From: Cyrtodaria siliqua
Lineage: Eukaryota > Mollusca > Bivalvia > Adapedonta > Hiatellidae
DNA: 64,000 nt
Reading direction: 5' to 3'
NCBI GenBank assembly: GCA_037043455.1
Contig: JAWPHD010001271.1
Location: 248,001 to 312,000 of the forward strand
The position numbers were made by a program, and so were the translations under genes. Positions 1 to 11,170 of the stretch are shown in pieces (within the stretch, counting starts at the first letter, position 1; the number at the start of each line of letters is the position of its first letter). Below the pieces are notes generated by a model. It did not search any database. It was not told where the DNA came from and was given only the letters and a program-made list of their open reading frames with translations.

Positions 1-165
1 ACCGTTCCAAGTCGGTAACCCTGTCTTCACCACCCTTTCTGTTGTTTTTTGTCTCTTTCATTGTAGTTTCTAGTCCTTGTTTGCAGTACAGTGCGGACCT
101 ACGTTGCCATTGCGTTCGGACGCTGTGGTTTCTATAGGACCCTATATATTATTTTGTTTATATTT
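1..165 (+). mobile_element. 3' UTR end of a YLDD-RT retroelement
   Basis: The first bases (ACCGTTCCAAGTCGGTAACC and CTGTCTTCACCACC, then GTGCGGACCTACG near 91) match the 3' UTR of the copies ending at 55.97 kb and 62.5 kb. The rest of this copy lies left of the window. Confidence 0.55.
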
Positions 166-1215
166 GTTTTTCTTTTTTGTGAAATACAACACATTTAATT
201 TTGATTTATTTATCTATTTCAAGTAATACATTTTAGGAGGTCATAACACATCTCCGTAGGTATTTTTATACTATCTAAGGAAAAAGCAACTCTTACCGTC
301 ATCAGCACACTCTGTTTTCTGAGAAACCTTCCGATTCTTTTTCCTATTATGTTTAAAAGTTTAATAAAGTTATTCAACAGTCAACGCAGGACAAATGATA
401 TATTTATAAAAATGGTATATGTTAAGGCAATAGTCGACTTATACAGCCTAAATAGTTAATTGCATGTTAAATTCAAAATCCTAATTTTTTCCTTTGAGCG
501 TATTATTGTATACTGAAAGAAATATGTTTAGCACGGTCTTTTGTATATCTAGCTTGAAGAAACAGAATGTTTATTTTATAATGTGAAGCATTTGATAACT
601 TTGGCATGTCAGAAGATGTTCTTGTTTTTCACTTATTATGTGTGATTCAAAGTAAGTACCAGAGTTATCAGTATGAAGATACCATATGATGGCATATATC
701 AGTTGGCACCTTTTTGCACAAAAATAAATAATATATAATGTATTGTTTTATTAATGCAAAAAGGTACCATAATGACACACTTGGTACCTTTTTGCACTAA
801 GGAAATGACAGAAATGTGAATGGCCTTCTTATTACATATATGTCATAAAATTCTTAATTGAAGGAATATAGCTTAGATCTTTATACAGTATGAAGATTAC
901 ATGAAATATTTACGAAATATGTCAAAAGTCATTTTTTACGGAATCCTGTTAGGGCCATCGCGATCTCGCGTTTTCAATTTCGCGAGATTGCGAAATGAAT
1001 TTCGCATTCTCGTCCAGTTCTACAGCGCCCAAAATAGACAAGACAGTGTATACAAAACTACATCCCATCAAAGGAAATTCTCTAGCAATAAAGTCCGCAT
1101 CCAGAGAAACTAACAAAAGAAACACTAAGATGTTGTTGTAAAGCTATATAAAAAACAAAATAAGAAACATTTCACGAATTATCCAGAATTGTACTGAACA
1201 ACCACAGCAAGAAAA
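165..1215. other. Intergenic AT-rich DNA
   Basis: No gene seen. The 14-mer GGTACCTTTTTGCA or close variants occurs three times between 700 and 800, once inverted. A short inverted CG-rich motif (GCGATCTCGCG / CGCGAGATTGC) sits at 960-995. Confidence 0.5.
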
Positions 1216-1530
1216 TCAATCTAGGGTACAACCAGAAAGACGTTGTCCAGTCATTGCACAAGGGAAAAGTGAAGCGTAGTGACTGAATGTGGAGGGGTCA
1301 ATCACTAAACATGCAGCGCGTTGTAATACTAAAGGGTCGTATCCTTTTCTGACGAACATCCTGATTAAGTTTGTAAAGTGATCAGGAAACTCGCCAGATC
1401 CCTTTATCTTTCGAAGTTTATAGACCACATCTCCATAAAATAAGGGTTGTGATATTCCTAGTCGTAGAAGTGTTTTAAGGTTGGTGTTGTCCAGTAGGTA
1501 ATCGAGACAATTTTGAGAAATATCTACGTA
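1216..1530 (-). pseudogene. YLDD-RT family, C-terminal fragment
   Basis: The minus frame ends in about 95 residues matching the RT C-terminus of the 61.4-kb copy: LKTLLRLGISQPLFYGDVVY, KLRKIKGSGEFPDHF, RKGYDPLVLQRAACLVIDP, SHYASLFPCAMTGQ. The N-terminal half of the open frame (1531-1782) shows no match. It is a 5'-truncated copy; no 3' UTR match was identified below 1216. Confidence 0.65.
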
Positions 1531-2019
1531 GTTTGTGACTATTATCGGTAACCAGTCTATTATTGTCACATTAAGGAAAACGTTTATACCACGTGTGGTC
1601 TTTTCCAGAAGAGAGTCAAATATGATATCCCAAGCAAGTAACCAGCATTTGATTGATCTGTATTCGTTGCTGTACCTTTGTACTCCCAACAGTAAATAAG
1701 TTATGCATGAGATTTTATACTTAAGTACTAGTATACATGGTTTTATCAACATACTTTGGAAGATTGTCGAAAGTAAAAACAAAAAAGTATGACACAGACT
1801 ATATCATCGACTATATATGAAAACAGCTCCACATATAGAACCCACACAATAAGAACAACTTCACAGAACAGTTCTGCTCTTGTTCTTCTTCTGAAATAAG
1901 AGACTGCAATTAGAGTGTCATTTCACTTAACATGTAAACAAGTTGTTTTCTAACGGATTGTTTCGTCCGTCATTTTCTGTGATATTCTTGACTTCATTTC
2001 TTAATTTTTTTCTTCAAAC

Positions 2020-2190
2020 CGGATGAATTGAATTTAATTGGATTTTATAGTCGCACCAACAGCTAAAGTCATATGGCGACTTTCCAGCTTCCAATGCTGG
2101 AGGAAGACCCCAGGTGCCCCTCCAGACAATTTTCGTGCACGGTTGGGATCCTGGGTAGAATCACCGACGTTCCGCAATCCAGTTGGATGA
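2020..2190 (-). repeat. SINE-like repeat, family C
   Basis: Minus orientation: CGGAACGTCGGTGATTCTAC at the head, GGTGCGACTATAAAATCC near the end and an AATT-type tail. Closely similar DNA occurs at 33810-33972, and the tail type recurs at 4440-4522. Plus-frame and minus-frame reading of this repeat gives spurious short proteins. Confidence 0.6.
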
Positions 2191-2920
2191 CTTCCTCACA
2201 TAAAGATTCATAGTCAAATCGTATGAACAGATCAACAGTTTCTACCATCAACTTCACGTATTCTGCAATCACCTCCTTCTTGGCTCTTGTAAGAACTACT
2301 TTTGTCCAGACATTTCCAGAACGACACGATCATCCAGTTTATCAAGTTAAGTCGCTCGAGGTACACCAGATAAAGCCATAGCTTCGAAAGGTCGGCTCAT
2401 ACTAATTCAATTGCCTTTCGCATTTTAGAAGGTCTGTACTGTTGATGTTTAAGTTTTAACATTATGCGGTATTATCTGGAATAATAATATACTATATCAG
2501 TTTGGTAATATACTATATCAGTTTGGTGACCATATGCCAATTAGTGGGATACACGCACAACATTGCCAAAAAAATCTCTTAAACTGTTTTGGAATCCCGA
2601 AAGCCACTGCATACAAGGGAAAACAAGTCAAGAAAAGAAAAATAGTATGTCAAAAACAATATATGGACCAGTGAATGAATGCGTAAAACCAGTGCAAAAA
2701 ATACCGGACTACATAGTTTTAGCACCATATCCCGTCAGCGGAAAGTTTAATTTGGAAACACAAGCTGTGCCTAAAATAAAATAATATATGTAATATATAC
2801 ATATTTCTTCAAGTTATATAATTCTATGAGTTATATCTTTCCAATACAGTTATGTTAAATTACACCCACCCACTTCCTGCCTTATAAGCGATACACCACT
2901 TTTGTTAAAATTAAAAATAA
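2190..2920. other. No gene recognised
   Basis: AT-rich spacer with a small direct repeat ('TAATATACTATATCAGTTTGG', 20+ bases, at 2485-2525). The 73-codon plus frame at 2563 has no recognisable domain. Confidence 0.4.
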
Positions 2921-3130
2921 ATACTGATACAGGTATCCTTTGGGAGCAACAAACACAATTAAGAGAATAAAGCAGCTGACTCGGTTTTATTGAGTCTGTT
3001 CATGAGAAGTAATGAAAGAAGCAACACTTCTCACGCCCCTAGCACTGGCTTAAGTGGTATTCTACTTCAAAGCCACCTATATTGGGCTCGTTGGTCCCAA
3101 AGGACCAGTAAAAATAACACTACTGATTCG
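2921..3130 (+). repeat. AATAAA-loop hairpin repeat, copy 1
   Basis: About 210 bases bounded by TCCTTTGGGA and TCCCAAAGGA, holding the stem GACTCGGTTTTATTGAGTC. On the other strand the loop reads AATAAA. The same unit recurs at 32.12, 34.67, 34.81, 35.21, 37.09 and 46.69 kb. Confidence 0.75.
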
Positions 3131-4000
3131 TAGCACGGGGAGACTTTTTACAGCCGCCACACTGCACTAAACGAACGCTAGTTAAAAAACCCTAACTATA
3201 TGAACGTTTCTGAAAAGCGTCTACTGTTATTCTACATTACCCCTCTATATAGGTGGCTAATCTAAACGTATTGCACCTTTGAAAGTTGTACAAGTTGCAG
3301 TTATCAGATTGTGCGTTGTATGTAATCAGTCTTCCCTTTACTACTACAGTAGATTCGTTGACAAACAATACTAATGTTTTGACTGAATCATCATGTTCAT
3401 AAATTATTTACGATTGCACTCGTTTGACAGTAGATAACATATCAGATATACTATGGGTAAGATTTTAAAGAGAAGTTTGTAACTGAGCGTGAAAACCTGG
3501 TTAATGCAACAGTATGGCAAACAATGTCGACTTCCTTATTCGAATATTGAATTTACTAACCTGCGCATTTTAATGTGATAACATGGTTTTGTCATTTTAA
3601 ATTAAATGATAGTTTCACCAGTGGAATGTTGTAAACTAACAATACAGTTTTGATTTTAATCTTTATTGGATTACCTGTTCATATTTAAAATTGTAAGACG
3701 TCATTATCCGTGTCTGTATCATAGTATTTATTTTCCTCATAGTATTTATATTCCTGCGAAGAGATCTAATCGTTCACCCACAATTCGATGACTCTTGGTT
3801 TAGTTTCTGTATTTGCAAGAGAAAACTGTTTCTTCATTTGCATTGACATGTCACTTGTAAAATCGTCTTTTCCGTGCATGTGTGCTAGATTGAACTGTGT
3901 AGTATAGTTCTGTGTACCCATCAAAAACAGCAATTGATATTTTCCAAACTTAATGTAGTATACATACAGTTAAAATATGCCCTGATTTGTTTGTCCTACA
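3130..4000. other. No gene recognised
   Basis: AT-rich spacer. I see no reading frame, repeat or RNA gene that can be supported. Confidence 0.4.
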
Positions 4001-4008
4001 GGCCATAC

Positions 4009-4018
4009 TGTTTTATGC

Positions 4019-4058
<40 letters not shown>

Positions 4059-4073
4059 GCATAAAACAGACAC
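4009..4073. repeat. (TA)n within a palindrome
   Basis: TTTTATGCATGTA followed by alternating TA and then TACATGCATAAAA: a (TA)n core with matched arms, able to form a cruciform. The two Tyr-Ile reading frames here are artefacts. Confidence 0.8.
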
Positions 4074-4261
4074 CACCAGCAACCATACCATTATGTACGT
4101 CCTTTTGCGTCGTGTACATGTTTTTCAATGAATTTCTTCCTTCTGAAAGACCCCCGTATGGATCCAGGGGGCAAAGAATAGGGCCACTGCAGATGGGTAG
4201 GCAGAGGGGTAGAATCCCCCCAAATTAATGTTCATTTTATCCTTTTTTGTTCATGTTCATT

Positions 4262-4410
4262 AAAGGTCTTCATCATGATCCCTGCATTGTTTCAGGTGCC
4301 AGTGGCAGAAAAACAATAAACGTGGCTCCAGCGTAAAAGGAGTTTCTACCATATAATTTGCAGCATCTCTGCAGTTCAGGGTGAGAAGGTTCTAAGCCCA
4401 TTTTCCATAT
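4262..4410 (-). repeat. Outer-arm fragment of the 23.6-kb palindrome family
   Basis: Matches, in the same orientation as 23640-23790, the stretch with GGTGCxxxTGGCAGAAAA, GCTCCAGC and TGCAGTTC. Also found in the other orientation at 18600-18740 and 27530-27640. Confidence 0.6.
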
Positions 4411-4439
4411 TTTATCTCGATACGTAGGAGGATGAGCCT

Positions 4440-4522
4440 GGCATGTTCATGCCTGTTAGGCGCCATTCAACCTTCCATGTGTTGGTGCGCCTTAAAACCC
4501 AGTTCAATTCAATTCAATTCTT
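4440..4522 (+). repeat. SINE 3' tail, family C
   Basis: GTTGGTGCGCCTTAAAACCC followed by an AATTC-repeat tail. The same 3' end is seen, inverted, at 2020 and 33810. Confidence 0.55.
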
Positions 4523-4879
4523 TCTGAAAGAGCTGCCGTTATATTTTTCTAATGGTAGTATGTAACTACGAAAGAGTCGTCATCCTTGATTTAGAATGAT
4601 AGGTAGGACCATGTTACGACCTCCATGCGCACTTTTCCGGCTATGGTTTTGAAAACAGCACGCAATGGCTTAATAAACAACCGCCATATTTCAATAGAAC
4701 AAACCTTAAATACAACACGTGCATGCATAAAACTCACCAAAGAGAAGCTTATCTCATCGACCAAGGCATTGTTTGTGTAAGACTGTTCATGTTTCAGCAG
4801 ACATAGGTTTTTCTTGACGTTCTGAAATAACCCGCCCTGTGTCATTCCGTATTTCGAAACTTAAACCCGGCCACAACTG

Positions 4880-4888
4880 ACACACACA

Positions 4889-4920
<32 letters not shown>
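4880..4920 (+). repeat. (CA)n microsatellite
   Basis: Near-perfect CA dinucleotide run. Confidence 0.9.
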
Positions 4921-4923
<3 letters not shown>

Positions 4924-5349
4924 TTAGTATTTACATCACCGCTCTCGTGTAATCTTGTTCCGTATTTGGGAATTTAAACCCTCCCAATACATGAATACAA
5001 TTGCAACACAAATTACGACACCTGTTCACAGTCTCTAAGCAACTTCATTTAAGCATAGATCCTTAAAGGCACGTTATTCAACCCTTTATCTGTCTTGGTC
5101 GGATAAAATCTGCACACCTTTCGAAGTTATACCCAATGATAACGTTTGCGATACAATGATGCATGACATTCAAATCTGTGACATTCCAAAACGGTCTTCT
5201 ATCATCTCAATCGTCAAATAAAATCACTGATGCGCAGATAAAGAAATGGAGATGATTTTTCCTGAGGGACAGTTTAGGGATCTATTAGGTTTTATTTTCC
5301 GACATATAGAAATGGAATTCTGAATGTCAGTTATTCACAACCATACCTT

Positions 5350-6150
5350 AAAGCTTTAGACCATATACATAAACCGCACACCTCTTTGCAAGCTTGTCTT
5401 TGTTTGTACTTTCATGTTTACCACTACATGACGACTTCGGGTATATGGAAGTGTTGAACAACTGCAATAGGTAATCATTGACAACGAAGATTCCGACAGA
5501 ATATTAGTTCCCGCAGGAGTACTACAAGGTTCAGTTATAGGTCCGATCGTACTCTTCATATATATTGATTTAATGACCTATCATATAAGACACATCAAAT
5601 GTAAAACTGTACAGATGATACCGTAGTGTACATGGCTGTCTTTAGTTTCCAAGATGCCCAATTTCTGCAGTGAAACCTTAACAAAATTCTCCCTATCTAT
5701 ATATAGAATGGGATATAGAGTTTTAATCCAGGTATGTGCACAGCCATCCATGTAACAGATAAAAACTCAAATCCCATCGACTTGCACATTGCATGGTCAC
5801 ACACTGGAAACAATTAGAAGTACTAAATACATGGGTGTCAACATACGTATTGATCCTACCCGGAAAGATCATGTCAAAAATGTCAATACTTCAAGCGACA
5901 TAACTCTGTAGGCTTGTTAAAAGCGCAAAAAACAGCCATAAGATCAACTGCGTACAAGGCACTAGTCCGGATGTTCTTCCCGAGTCTAGTCATACTCGAC
6001 AAAATATAGACAAGCTGGAGATGAATTTGACGAAGAGCTGACGGGTGGTTGCAAAATGATTTCTCATATGAATCTAGTGTCACTATATGCTTGACATCCT
6101 GAACTAACAATATTTTAGGAAGACTTTCTGAAGCCAATGACTACTTGCAA
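5350..6150 (+). pseudogene. Jockey/CR1-like RT fragment, decayed
   Basis: In three frames with stops the plus strand reads AGVLQGSVIGPI, FIYIDLM, DDTVVYMA-like palm sequence, MCTAIHVTDKNSNPIDLHI, KYMGVNIRIDP, then STAYKALVRMFFPSL and a tail like the thumb region of jockey/CR1 RTs (SSVT near 6070). The copy at 7278-7730 matches base by base in the other orientation. Multiple indels; non-functional. Confidence 0.65.
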
Positions 6151-6159
6151 TCCAAATGC

Positions 6160-7270
6160 CTACATGCATCTAGCCTCCTATGTTGCTATCTAGGCTGTCT
6201 GTATGTTTGTCTATATTGTGTTGAGCATGAGGACTCCAGTTGCAGTTGATCTTATGGCTGTGTTTTTACTTCAGATAATGCGCTTAAAGAAACCCAGAGT
6301 TCTATTGCCTAACGTACTGGCACTTTTTGGCGGTGCGACTGCACTGTCAAAGGTATAAGGAGGAAATTTAATGGCATTCTAGGAATGTGACAAACCTAAC
6401 AGCTCTTGTAAACAACACTATGGAACACTACGCTAGAAGAAGTAGTCTCTCATGCATGCCTTTAATTTGATGCCCAAAACAAGAAACAATTTGCACATAC
6501 ACTTATTTATTTATTAAATAATTCTTTAAAATGCAAGTGTCTATTAAGCTTTCCAATTTCAACAACTAATTCCAAAACTGCACATCTAATTTTAACTTGA
6601 GCACTGTTACTACATGTTCTAAAATAATCCATGTTTGTGGAACAGATAGGCTGAGAGATCTCTAAGTTCCCATAAACTTTAATGCTTTTTGTTTTCAGTC
6701 TCTGTGGTATGACTGACATATTGGACATATTGGAACCCTATATACCCCTGACACTGGATGTCGGTGTCCTGACCTAAGATTAGTTGGTCACTCGGGACTA
6801 GTTTATGTCAGGCCAAAGGGTCATACTGCTTCAATACTGGGGTTAATGTTTGGGTATCCAAGTTCGATTATGTTGTTTTTAGATGGTCTGTCCCTCACTT
6901 TAAGGTTAGCACATGTCTCATGGGACAATGCAGCTGTACTGAGTATGTTAGGAACTGTGCACCTTGTGAGGGTCATTCAAAAATATTAAATTGATAATTA
7001 TCCAAAATAGTCATTCCCAATCTGACTGAAAGGTCACTCCAAAATGTGACTCCAAGGTCACTCCAATTATTCACTAAACTCCACTCCAAGACTCCACACC
7101 AAGACTCCACTCTGTATAATATACTATGCCTCGCTGAAGAGCTTGCTCAGAAAAAATATACGGAAGCTAATTCGGGCCATATGAGTTAGCTAACATATAT
7201 TTAAATATGAAATAAATAATGAATATCAATCATCTGAAACATCACTGAATGTAAAAAACAAACCATGTAA
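6160..7270. other. No gene recognised
   Basis: AT-rich spacer. 7020-7110 has a short CACTCCAA/GACTCCA repetitive run. No coding evidence. Confidence 0.4.
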
Positions 7271-7277
7271 GTTACAT

Positions 7278-7730
7278 TTACAGCACTTCCATTTCCCATC
7301 CATTCCAACACTTACAAAAAGCACCGCCCATCAGTGCCTTCAGCACTTTGATTATATGATCGTTCCATGTAAGATGACTGCTTATGTTGCCACCCAGGTA
7401 TTTGGCACTGCTTATTGTTTCTAATGTGTGACCATGCAATGTGTAAGTTGATGAGATTAGAGTTTTAGATCGAGTTAAATGGATAGCTGTACACTTACAT
7501 GGATTAAACGCCATATCCCATTGTTCTTCAGATATCAAGTGTTTGTCAAGGTGACGCTACAGAAACTGAAAATCTTGGAAACTATAGACAGCCAGGTACA
7601 CTGTGGTATCATCTGCAGTGTTACGTTTGACGTGATGTTATCGTATATAGGTCTTCTTATATTTGAGGAAAAAGATCTGACCTAAAACTAAGCCATGTGG
7701 TACTCCCGCGGTAACTGGTACGCTTCGGTA
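7278..7730 (-). pseudogene. Jockey/CR1-like RT fragment
   Basis: The 7538-7278 frame reads EEQWDMAFNPCKCTAIHLTR, YTLHGHTLETISSAKYLGG and HLTWNDHI, the post-palm region typical of non-LTR RTs. Upstream on the minus strand, to about 7730, other frames give GVPHG and NTADDTTVYLA (palm ADDT). 5'-truncated, with frameshifts; opposite in direction to the related fragment at 5.35 kb. Confidence 0.72.
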
Positions 7731-7993
7731 ACTGGTACTGAATCACTGACTTTTTTCGTTTCCTACGCATCAATGATATTCTTTGATGATTGATATTGCG
7801 AGAAGGCCGTTTTAGAATGTCACAGCTTTGAATGTCATGCGATATTATCATTGAGTAACACTCACGGCACAGACAGCTGTACCAGAGTGCTTTTAGCAGG
7901 CGTGTTTGCGTGCTGGCGTCGTCAATGCACCATCGAAACATTTGGCGTCACTGCTTCTCATAAGTTAAACGTAAGAAACTGACATGTAATTAA

Positions 7994-8535
7994 AGGGAAT
8001 GTAGCACCACAGCCAAACAAGCTTTATTATTGAGAGTTCTGAAAAACTTGGAAAAGGGTGAAAGAATTATCAAAATCGGATGATAAACAAAAAAGATATG
8101 ACCATTTAAATGTTGTTCTAAAACGAATATGGGAGCCGCCATTTTTAGAACTATGACGTCATAGTTCCAAATTACCATATATGGAATATTGATCAAAATC
8201 ATTTAAAGCAAAGAAAGTCGCTGCAAATGAATGCAAAATCCTTTACTGGTCATATAAAGCATTATTGCCATTAAGTATACATATTTTTCATATAGTGGCT
8301 GTCATTTTTTCCTATAAATCAGTAATTTTCATATTTATAAACATTCCATATATGGTCATTAGAACTGTGATGTCATAGCTCTCAAAATGGCGGCTTCCAT
8401 ATCTGTTTCAGTAGAACCTTCAAATAATCATAACTTCTTTGTTTATCATCCGATTTTGGAAATTCTTTCACCTTTATTCATTTTTTTCAGAACTCTCAAT
8501 AATAAAGATAGTTTGGCTGTGGCGCTACATTCCCT
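7994..8535. mobile_element. piggyBac-type MITE, TTAA-flanked
   Basis: 542 bases flanked by TTAA on both sides (7990-7993, 8536-8539). The termini AGGGAATGTAGCACCACAGC and, inverted, AGGGAATGTAGCGCCACAGC lie in long imperfect inverted arms (~200 bases each). TTAA targets are typical of piggyBac. No transposase frame. A decayed relative lies at 38884-39405. Confidence 0.82.
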
Positions 8536-8609
8536 TTAACTAAATAGTCAATACGTTTTTCATAGAATCTCTCAAATTCTCGCCAAAATAGCCCTAAAGT
8601 GGTAACGAT

Positions 8610-8810
8610 TTCAACCATCCATTTCCCCCAGGACTTGGTTCTGAATCCGCGAAGCATAGTGTAGTGAAGAAATCAGAGCAGGCCGGTCAACCGAGGCTAG
8701 AGTAATGCTTCTTTAAAAGTGTTGACATCAAAACGAGGTCATAACGAATAACGTGTATGATCTTGATTGAACAACGTTAGTTTCTAAATCCTGGAAGGAG
8801 TGGTCACTTT
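8610..8810 (+). repeat. Foldback-family left-arm fragment
   Basis: Matches 24415-24600 (GAATCCG, GTAGCGAAGAAA, CAGGCCGGTCAACCGAGGCT, AGTAATGCTTCTTTAAAA). It is one piece of the arm of the large palindrome family described at 23640-27640. Confidence 0.6.
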
Positions 8811-8918
8811 TAATTTATATCTTCAATCTTGCGGTCAGGCGACATTACACACATAAAGGGGTGACACAATGGGGTACTGCCTGGAACGGTCAATGGCAAT
8901 AAAGGACAATAGGAGTTG

Positions 8919-8951
8919 GAGTGTGTATGTGTGTGTGTGTGTGTGTGTGTT
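8919..8951 (+). repeat. (TG)n microsatellite
   Basis: Run of TG dinucleotides. The Cys-Val and Thr-His reading frames across it are artefacts. Confidence 0.9.
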
Positions 8952-9164
8952 GTGGCGACGGGGTGGTTAAACCAGGTTCTATCTACTAGTGCACCCAACT
9001 TTACTCTTACCCTGTTGATTCAAGTAAAACTTATATATTACTTGTTTATGTTTTTACATGTGAGCCATATATCAGGTTATATTTTCAATGTTATTTTTCA
9101 CTGACAGAACAGTTTTTTCTGTTTTAAGAAAATAACTAATACTCGTACATGTATATCATAAGCT

Positions 9165-9853
9165 TGAAAATGGTCTTCACGGATTCAGCCATGTGAAAGA
9201 GCAGCAAGGCCTGTGAGAAACTGTTAGGTTGAAATTGCAACTTATGTAAGGGGAGATTTTGGCGAGACTTTGAGAGATTTTATGTGACTTTCACAATAAA
9301 CGCATTTTCATATTAATTAAACGTTTTAAGATTTAAAATGTCTTACTTTTAACTTGTGAGAAGGAGCACGTGATGTCAACAAGTGTAACTATAATGTTGT
9401 GTTATGCTGTATTATGGCGAAATTTGTACTTTGTTATCTGTTATTTTGAAATAATATTGACTGTTATCCGTTAGTGGTTAATTTAATGTTATCTGTTAAT
9501 TATTCATATTGTCCCCAGTCCCTCTCTCCTTCTCCACAACCTATCGTAAAATGTAAAATTTAGGATTGTTATTTTATTTACTGTTAACTGTTTCTGGAAT
9601 TGTTAATTCATTGTTATCTGTTATCATCAAATTCAATTTGATGTTATCCTGTTATGGGACCCCCTCCGGCAACCCCATCCCCAACCCAGCCACCCTGAAG
9701 TAGCTTTATTTACAACATAACGTTGACTGTTATTTGCCTGGAAAACGGGCGAATACAGTCGGCTAAGCGCTAGTGGTCGCTTTATCGGCCTAATCTGCCC
9801 AGATCGATATCTGCATGTAAGATAGATACGACTTATACATCATACGATTTTGG
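9165..9853 (+). repeat. Foldback-family arm, same direction as 26880-27440
   Basis: Shares the blocks GAAGGAGCACGTGATG, TTAAATTTAATGTT-type runs, GTCCCCA...CTC and CGTAAAATGTAAAAT with 26940-27330, and inverted with 23860-24330. It leads into the 1-kb palindrome at 10145-11165. Confidence 0.65.
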
Positions 9854-9866
9854 CTGTCCGAGACTA

Positions 9867-10142
9867 ACGTCTCCGTGGTCGAGGTATTAACGACGTTGCG
9901 TTGTAAACCTTCTCTCCTCTCACCGCTGAGGGTTCGAATCCCACTGGGAGCTCGAATTGTAAGTGAGGAAGTGTTGATTCTTAAGGATGGCGGGGAGGTG
10001 TACAGTACTGGTTCTACCCAGGGAAAGTGGGTGGTCTGCATCCGCCACAAACAAATCGACCGTCATATTATATAACCTTACATGTGTTGACAATGACGTA
10101 ACACACCATACAAACAAACAAACAAACAAACAAACAAACAAA
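9867..10142 (+). mobile_element. tRNA-headed SINE, family A, with target duplication
   Basis: Head CTCCGTGGTCGAGGTATTAA (A-box-like) and GGTTCGAATCCCACTGGGAG (B box), body TGGCGGGGAGGTGTACAGTA, tail (CAAA)n. Flanked by CTGTCCGAGACTA (9854-9866) and CTGTCCGACACTA (10143-10155), a 13-bp target duplication with one mismatch. It sits inside a foldback-family arm. Pol III type, non-coding. Confidence 0.85.
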
Positions 10143-11165
10143 CTGTCCGACACTAGAATACACGTAACATAGTGTACTAAAGAAATCCGACGATGCTGAT
10201 CATTCAGGTGTAAATTTGATTTAATTATAACATAACATTAACTCGAAATGTTTTATCCTTTTTTAGATTTTAAATCGACATATTTATATCACATAATCGT
10301 CAAACTGTACATAGCTTGAAATAAATATCTCGTGTATATCCGATAAATATCTCGTCTAATACAGATACTACTGATTAGGTCGAATACCTTTATATTGATA
10401 TATTTTTGTTTTGTTTCAACGCGATATAAAGAATTTATTTTTGTCAAGTTCACTAAAAACGATTTATTGTAAATTAAAGAACCATTTTAGCGTATTTGTT
10501 TTGCATTTATTGAATTACATCGTGTATTGGCGACATAAATATATCGATTTATAGATATATATCTTAACAACTCGAGTAATTTTAATTTGAGAAATTCAAT
10601 ATTACCCGACAAGACGAGGCACGAATACGCGTCCGTAAAAGCGTGTTAGCTACGGAAGCGTATTCGTGCCTCGTCTTGTTGGGTTATATTGACTTTCTCA
10701 ATTTGAAATAACTCGAGTTATTATGATATACATCTAGAAATCGATATATTTACGTCGACAAAACACGACGTAATTCAATAAATGCAAAACAAATACGTTG
10801 AAATGGTTCTTTATATTACAATAAATCTTTTTTAGCGAACTTGACATGTTTTTATTTTATTTATATCGCATTGAAACAAAGCAAATAAAAATATATTAAT
10901 ATAAATGTACTCGACGTTATGCGTATTACCTGTATTACACGAGATGTTTATCTGATATACACGAGATATTTATTTCAACCTATGTACAGTTTGTCGATTA
11001 TGTGATATAAGCATTTCGATTTAAAATCTCAAAAAGGATAAAACAATTCGAGATAACGTCATGTTTTAATTAAATCAAATTTACACCGGAATGATTAGCG
11101 TCGGTCGTCTGGCCTGCTTCTAATTTCTTTGCTACGCTTTTTTACGTGTATTCTAGTATCGGACA
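10143..11165. mobile_element. 1-kb foldback (long inverted repeat) element
   Basis: Two arms of ~0.5 kb pair around a centre near 10645. The innermost part, GACGAGGCACGAATACGC with its complement, forms a long hairpin flanked by CTCGAG sites. The outermost parts carry TAGAATACACGTAA at the left and its complement TTTACGTGTATTCTA at the right. No reading frame. The same core recurs at 25.3 kb. Confidence 0.8.
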
Positions 11166-11170
11166 AGCTG

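Noticed and set aside
3934..4228. Tyr-Ile repeat frames
   Set aside because: (TA)n microsatellite.
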